The notes beneath the pieces are model-generated. The model searched no databases and was not told the origin of the DNA. It worked only from the letters and a program-made list of their open reading frames with translations. Positions 15,463 through 18,613 of a stretch of DNA of 18,613 nucleotides are shown in pieces. Within the stretch, counting starts at the first letter, position 1. Each line of letters begins with the position of its first letter. Position numbers and translations under genes: made by a program. The stretch comes from Cloacimonetes bacterium UBA6081 (GTDB taxonomy: Bacteria; Cloacimonadota; Cloacimonadia; Cloacimonadales; Cloacimonadaceae), in the NCBI GenBank assembly GCA_002428685.1, contig DIXL01000059.1:1-18613 (forward strand), given 5' to 3'.

Positions 15463-15900
15463 TTAGTCGGTTTCCATTCCTCCGGATTCTGGGTTAGTCC
15501 AAGTGTCAACGCCGTAACCATGGAATTCGGCTTCGACTACATCATACCATACTTGCTTGCCTTCACCACCGGCAAAATCTTGCGTGGAGGTGGCAATAAA
15601 TTTCTTGGGCGGATTGCCCACAACTTCAAACTTCCAGTTTTTGTTAGTGCTTTCACCCAGACGGGCTTCTTTCTGAGCCATTTCAAGGTTAAAACCATCT
15701 GTGGAACCATTGGTTTGCAGATAAACGTCATAAGTCTTGCGGATGGTACTGATGGCTGTTTGAGCTTCTGTACTACGTGATTTTTCCACATAACGCAGAT
15801 AGCGCGGAACGGCCAGAGCAGCCAGAATGGCCACAATAATAACCACTACCAAGATTTCGATAAGGGTGAATCCCTTTTGGTTTTTCAGTTTCCTGAGCAT
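15463..15900 (-). CDS. pilA: major type IV pilin PilA
   Basis: 145-residue prepilin. The short leader MLRKLKNQKG ends at Gly10, followed by F/TLIEILVVVIIVAILAALAVP with Glu15 (+5) and Pro32 (+22), the textbook type IVa pilin helix. The mature protein would be about 135 residues. The C-terminal domain has no cysteines, so the usual D-region disulfide is missing; a GspG-like calcium-stabilised fold is possible. AGGAGG lies 8 nt upstream of the ATG (15909-15914). It is the first gene after a sigma-54-like promoter and directly precedes pilT. A pseudopilin (GspG) is the alternative, but the presence of pilT, pilM-Q and a promoter of its own favours a major pilin. Confidence 0.92.
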   Translation of the reverse strand: MLRKLKNQKGFTLIEILVVVIIVAILAALAVPRYLRYVEKSRSTEAQTAISTIRKTYDVYLQTNGSTDGFNLEMAQKEARLGESTNKNWKFEVVGNPPKKFIATSTQDFAGGEGKQVWYDVVEAEFHGYGVDTWTNPESGGMETD

Positions 15901-15945
15901 GTTTTTATCCTCCTACAGGATCTTTTTTCGTTGTTTTGTTAAGCA

Positions 15946-15962
15946 TGCACATTACGTGCCAA
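15946..15962 (-). promoter_or_regulatory. sigma-54 (RpoN) -24/-12 promoter for pilA
   Basis: The minus strand reads TTGGCACG-TAAT-GTGCA. This matches the consensus YTGGCACG-N4-TTGCW at all but one position (G in place of the first T of TTGC). GG and GC are correctly spaced (12 nt from the first G of GG to the G of GC). The predicted transcription start is about 15935, giving a leader of about 35 nt with an AGGAGG site. Sigma-54 control of pilA through PilS/PilR is established in Pseudomonas, Myxococcus and Geobacter, which makes the site plausible. Confidence 0.75.
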
Positions 15963-16061
15963 ATCCAATTGAAATTTTAAAGAACGTATGAAGAGGATAA
16001 ATGACTTGACGACTTCCCGCCAATTTCAAATGTGGCTCCATACTCTAATTCCAACCTATTT

Positions 16062-16067
16062 AAGGAG
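16062..16067 (+). promoter_or_regulatory. ribosome binding site deciding the start of the PPIase gene
   Basis: AAGGAG lies 6 nt before the ATG at 16074. The open frame extends upstream to an ATG at 16032, but that start lacks a Shine-Dalgarno sequence and would put 14 polar residues before the signal peptide. Confidence 0.8.
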
Positions 16068-16073
16068 CATAGA

Positions 16074-18110
16074 ATGTTTAAACAACCTCGTTTCAGCTTT
16101 GGGCTAATCTTGTTGTTGGCCTGCCTGGTCTTATCTGCGGCAGATAACGCCCCCATTAAGGTTACTAACGATAACCGTTTGGAAGAATCTGATATTCTGG
16201 CCGAATTTAATGGCGGGACCATCACACGTAAAGATATTGAATTAAAGGTATCCAAACTCCCTCCACAATATCAATCACGTTACCGCACTGTGGATGGACA
16301 GATTGAAGTTTTGAACATAACCGCAGTGGAAGAGGCTTTTTTTCAGAAAGCCAAACAGATGGGATTGGATAAAGATCCCACAGTAATAGAACGCATCAAC
16401 GCCACCGAAAAAAGATTCTACATGCAGGAATTTTACAAAAGAAATGTAACCGATTTGGTCGTTCTGAGTGATGATGACCTATTAAGATACTTCAATGAAA
16501 ACCCCAAAACATTCTATTTATCCCCCTACATTACCATCGATTATATCCAGGTTACCGATGAGGCAGAAGGTAAAAAAGCCCTTGCAGAACTTAAAAAAGG
16601 TGCTTCTTTCGCCTCTGTATCCGATGCTTATAACCAAAATTCTTACGCCAAAGGCCTGTTTGGCAAGGTTAAAAACGTCCGTTTAAACGGGAATATCCCC
16701 GGCATCGGCAATGATGCTGATTTGGAAGAACTGATCAGTAAAAGCAAGGTGGACACCCTAAACTTCGTTGGACCGGTTCAAACAACCACTGGTTGGCACA
16801 TTTTCCGCACTACCGAATGGGTTGAAGGCCGCCAGAAAGATTTTGCGGAAGTGAAACCGGAAATCGAGCAGCGTTTGCGTCCTCTAAAAGACCGCGAAAT
16901 GCTGAATCAGCTTACCTCTAACCTAAATGCCAAATATTCAGTAGTTATAGACAGCATCATGATAAATGCCATTGATCTGCGTAGCAGGGCTGCAAATGAT
17001 GCCATCAAGGATAACCTGATAGTTAGCTCAACCGAGCCAAGCCTAAAACTGACTGTAAATCAGATTCTGGATATTTACGACAAAGTTCCGCCCCAGGAGC
17101 AGATGTTTATCATGAAGGGTGGCGGAGTGTTTCAACTGATTGACCAGGAACTGATTCAAAATCTGTTGTATCTGGAAGCAAAAGCCCAAAACTATGAGAA
17201 GTATTTTAACGATAATGCAGATTACCTGGCTGCAAAACGTTCTTTCATCCTGCGCAGTGCCTACGAAAAGTTGGTGGTTAATACCATAGAGGTTAGCCCC
17301 GAGGAAATTCAAAATCGCTACGACCGCGATCTTGAGCAGTATTCAAACCCAGCTTACCGCACTATAGAAGTCCTGTATTTCTCAAAAAAGAAAGATGCTG
17401 ATAAAGCTTGGAGAAAATTCAATAGCGCATCCAAGAAAAGAAACGACAAAAAAATGCAGGATATCATCCGTAAATACTCTATAAAACCAGATAGCTCCAT
17501 CCTTGATAACCAATACAATAACGGTATTGTAACCGGAATGGGCACTGATGCAGAATTTTCCAAAAGAATCTGGGACAACCCAGTGGGTTACCTAAGCCCG
17601 GTTTTTACTGCTGCTGGGGGAGATATTGTGTTTTTCCGCATCCTCAAAGAAACTCCCAAGTCCTATAAACCATTGGTGGAAGTGGAACCACGCATCTTTG
17701 GCTTGATAAAGAAAGACAAAGAAAAAACCCGTCAGGATCAAGTTGCTGAAGACCTCTTTGTAGAATTTGGCATGAAAAAATACCCTGAACGCGTAAAACT
17801 AAACATGACTGCCGAAGAGCTGTTTACGCAAGCAGACAATGCTGCCAGACAACGTAACTTTAAGGACGCCATTGTTTATTACGATCAGATTATCACAAGC
17901 TTTAAAAACAATACAGACGATTACAAAGCTTCCTTCATGAAAGCCTTCCTTGTGTCTGAAGAGATGAAACAAACCGATTTGGGGTTGCAGCTCTTTCGTG
18001 AGTTTTTGGCGAAATACCCCGAAGGCGATTTGAATGAATCTGCCAGGTTTATGATCGACAGCCTGGAAGGAAACATCCCCGAAATGTTAGAGGAAATAGA
18101 AGAAAAGTAA
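16074..18110 (+). CDS. periplasmic parvulin-type peptidyl-prolyl isomerase (SurA/PpiD-like) with C-terminal TPR
   Basis: From the ATG at 16074 the protein has 678 residues. The N-terminus MFKQPRFSFGLILLLACLVLSAADN is a signal peptide. LLAC at 14-17 could be read as a lipobox, but the hydrophobic core continues past it, so cleavage near SAA (21-23) is more likely. A SurA-like helical region (about 41-145) precedes a parvulin-like domain (about 150-250) ending with the family hallmark GWHIFR (240-245). A second helical region and a degenerate second parvulin-like domain (about 425-525, ending GGDIVFFRI) follow. The tail has TPR-type helices (about 579-662, AEELFTQADNAARQRNFKDAIVYYDQII). Such proteins chaperone outer-membrane proteins. 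It is divergent from pilA and 173 bp away; help with secretin or surface-protein folding is only a suggestion. No convincing sigma-70 promoter was found. Confidence 0.85.
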   Translation: MFKQPRFSFGLILLLACLVLSAADNAPIKVTNDNRLEESDILAEFNGGTITRKDIELKVSKLPPQYQSRYRTVDGQIEVLNITAVEEAFFQKAKQMGLDKDPTVIERINATEKRFYMQEFYKRNVTDLVVLSDDDLLRYFNENPKTFYLSPYITIDYIQVTDEAEGKKALAELKKGASFASVSDAYNQNSYAKGLFGKVKNVRLNGNIPGIGNDADLEELISKSKVDTLNFVGPVQTTTGWHIFRTTEWVEGRQKDFAEVKPEIEQRLRPLKDREMLNQLTSNLNAKYSVVIDSIMINAIDLRSRAANDAIKDNLIVSSTEPSLKLTVNQILDIYDKVPPQEQMFIMKGGGVFQLIDQELIQNLLYLEAKAQNYEKYFNDNADYLAAKRSFILRSAYEKLVVNTIEVSPEEIQNRYDRDLEQYSNPAYRTIEVLYFSKKKDADKAWRKFNSASKKRNDKKMQDIIRKYSIKPDSSILDNQYNNGIVTGMGTDAEFSKRIWDNPVGYLSPVFTAAGGDIVFFRILKETPKSYKPLVEVEPRIFGLIKKDKEKTRQDQVAEDLFVEFGMKKYPERVKLNMTAEELFTQADNAARQRNFKDAIVYYDQIITSFKNNTDDYKASFMKAFLVSEEMKQTDLGLQLFREFLAKYPEGDLNESARFMIDSLEGNIPEMLEEIEEK

Positions 18111-18126
18111 GCCTTTGCCCCTTGGT

Positions 18127-18240
18127 TTGGGGAACAGACTGTTGTGGACGATAATGGACATTAGTGGACTTAGCGGACTTTAGTGGACATAAGTGGACTT
18201 TGTGGACTAAAGTGGACAGCAATAACAGTCTGATCCCCAA
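18127..18240. repeat. 17-bp inverted repeat enclosing an array of eight (T/C)GGAC motifs
   Basis: The arms TTGGGGAACAGACTGTT (18127-18143) and AACAGTCTGATCCCCAA (18224-18240) pair at 16 of 17 positions. Between them are eight direct copies of a GGAC core, with TGGAC starting at 18145, 18155, 18165, 18184, 18194, 18203 and 18213 and CGGAC at 18174. The spacing is 9-10 bp, often as AGTGGACTT. The right arm runs into the coding frame of the following four-helix-bundle gene. The role is unknown; the near-helical period would put all motifs on one face of the DNA. Confidence 0.85.
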
Positions 18241-18404
18241 GCATGGTGGCTATCGAAAACTGAAGAGTTTTCAGATAGCCCAACTTGTATTCGATCTATC
18301 CGTTCATTTCTGTGATCTCTACATAGATAAATTTTCCCGCACCAAAGATCAAATGGTGCAAGCAGCACGCTCTGGAGTGCAAAACATCGCTGAAGGCAGC
18401 CAGG

Positions 18405-18596
18405 CTAGTGTCTTGTCAAGCCAACTCAGACGGTGTCGTTCCCGCGGAGGCGGGAATCCAGCATAGAAAAAGCTCTGGAAGAGCGGCAGATAATATACGA
18501 CATTTTGCCATCCCTACGGGATTATCAAGGGCTGGATTCCCGCCTCCGCGGGAACGACATTGCTGTTACGACATATGGAACTTGACAAGACACTAG
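18405..18596. mobile_element. MITE-like element with perfect 16-bp terminal inverted repeats
   Basis: The ends CTAGTGTCTTGTCAAG (18405-18420) and CTTGACAAGACACTAG (18581-18596) are perfect reverse complements. The 192-bp element has no transposase gene. CTAG at both tips is palindromic and could be the target duplication; IS630/Tc1-mariner elements typically duplicate TA and several prefer CTAG. It interrupts the four-helix-bundle gene and so postdates it. Mobilisation by an IS630-type transposase elsewhere in the genome is inferred. Confidence 0.8.
18435..18558. repeat. nested 28-bp inverted repeat of REP-like GC-rich palindromes inside the MITE
   Basis: The arms 18435-18462 and 18531-18558 are perfect 28-nt reverse complements. 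Each arm is itself a hairpin (TCCCGC, loop GGAG, GCGGGA, in the left arm). The same type of sequence (TTCCCGCGGAGGCGGGAAT) is a common dispersed repeat in many bacterial genomes. It is much more GC-rich than its surroundings, so it may be a repeat captured by, or inserted into, the outer element. Confidence 0.85.
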
Positions 18597-18613
18597 ATAT
18601 GCCCACCTGGGGA

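Larger units (their letters stand above)
18164..18613 (+). pseudogene. four-helix-bundle (23S rRNA intervening-sequence, S23-type) gene, disrupted by a MITE and cut by the window end
   Basis: From about 18236 the frame reads PKHGGYRKLKSFQIAQLVFDLS, then DKFSRTKDQMVQAARSGVQNIAEGSQA. This is the characteristic first half of the small S23-type four-helix-bundle proteins often encoded in 23S rRNA intervening sequences. After residue 81 (codon GCT at 18404-18406) the frame enters an inverted-repeat element and stops at 18464-18466, so the remaining helices are lost. The start is unresolved: the frame is open back to a GTG at 18164, with another GTG at 18212, and none has a clear Shine-Dalgarno sequence. 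The N-terminal part would be encoded by the GGAC array. Removing the element and one CTAG gives ...GSQARYAHLG, which does not resemble the usual family continuation. Further rearrangement may have occurred. Confidence 0.7.

Noticed and set aside
15908..15921. Possible 5-bp hairpin (ATCCT/AGGAT) covering the pilA ribosome binding site
   Set aside because: The stem is too short and AT-rich to claim regulation; it may be chance, since the arm contains the Shine-Dalgarno sequence itself.
16006..16034. TTGACG as a -35 box for the PPIase gene
   Set aside because: No acceptable -10 hexamer lies 16-18 bp downstream.
18119..18132. CCCC...GGGG pair after the PPIase stop as an intrinsic terminator
   Set aside because: Only four base pairs and no T-run follows.
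18408..18596. Open frame VVPAEAGIQ... inside the MITE
   Set aside because: This is the usual chance translation of the TTCCCGC-type repeat and not a protein-coding gene.
1..18613. CRISPR array, tRNA or rRNA genes
   Set aside because: No regularly spaced 25-40 bp repeats, cloverleaf-like segments or rRNA signature stretches were seen; the only short-period array is the 9-10 bp GGAC array.

Overview
The window holds a nearly complete type IV pilus (T4P) operon of a Gram-negative (diderm) bacterium. All T4P genes lie on the minus strand and read right to left from about 15.9 kb to 1.66 kb. The presence of a secretin (PilQ), the inner-membrane alignment proteins PilM/N/O/P and a SurA/PpiD-type periplasmic chaperone indicates two membranes. 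Base composition, gene order, the large PilX-like and Ig-like proteins and a short S23/four-helix-bundle gene remind me of uncultured FCB-group lineages such as Candidatus Cloacimonadota. That placement is an impression and not proven by anything here.

Layout, in transcription order. A sigma-54 type (-24/-12) promoter (15946-15962) precedes pilA (major pilin). Then follow pilT (retraction ATPase, TTG start), two small prepilins (PilV-like and PilW-like), a 655-residue PilX-like protein, pilM, pilN, pilO, a PilP-like protein, pilQ, a 757-residue lipoprotein with repeated Ig-like domains, pilB (extension ATPase) and pilC (platform protein). A four-TM membrane protein of unknown function follows (302-1540). 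Most junctions are 0-50 bp or overlap, so pilA to the lipoprotein looks like one transcript. Structured intergenic hairpins interrupt the series before pilB (4676-4730) and after pilC (1562-1641). No prepilin peptidase (PilD) and no PilS/PilR are present in the window.

The genes together cover most of the machine: pilin subunit, extension and retraction motors, platform, alignment complex, outer-membrane pore and a minor-pilin set likely to prime or cap the pilus. The embedded Ig-like lipoprotein carries an 11-C homopolymer within its proline stretch. A one-base slip either way gives a stop within about 25 codons, so this surface protein may be phase-variable.

On the plus strand, divergent from pilA, is a 678-residue parvulin-type peptidyl-prolyl isomerase with a C-terminal TPR region (16074-18110). 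Beyond it the DNA changes character. There is an array of eight (T/C)GGAC motifs spaced 9-10 bp and enclosed by a 17-bp inverted repeat. Next comes the start of a four-helix-bundle (23S rRNA intervening-sequence-type) gene, broken by a 192-bp MITE-like element with perfect 16-bp terminal inverted repeats beginning in CTAG and a nested 28-bp inverted repeat.
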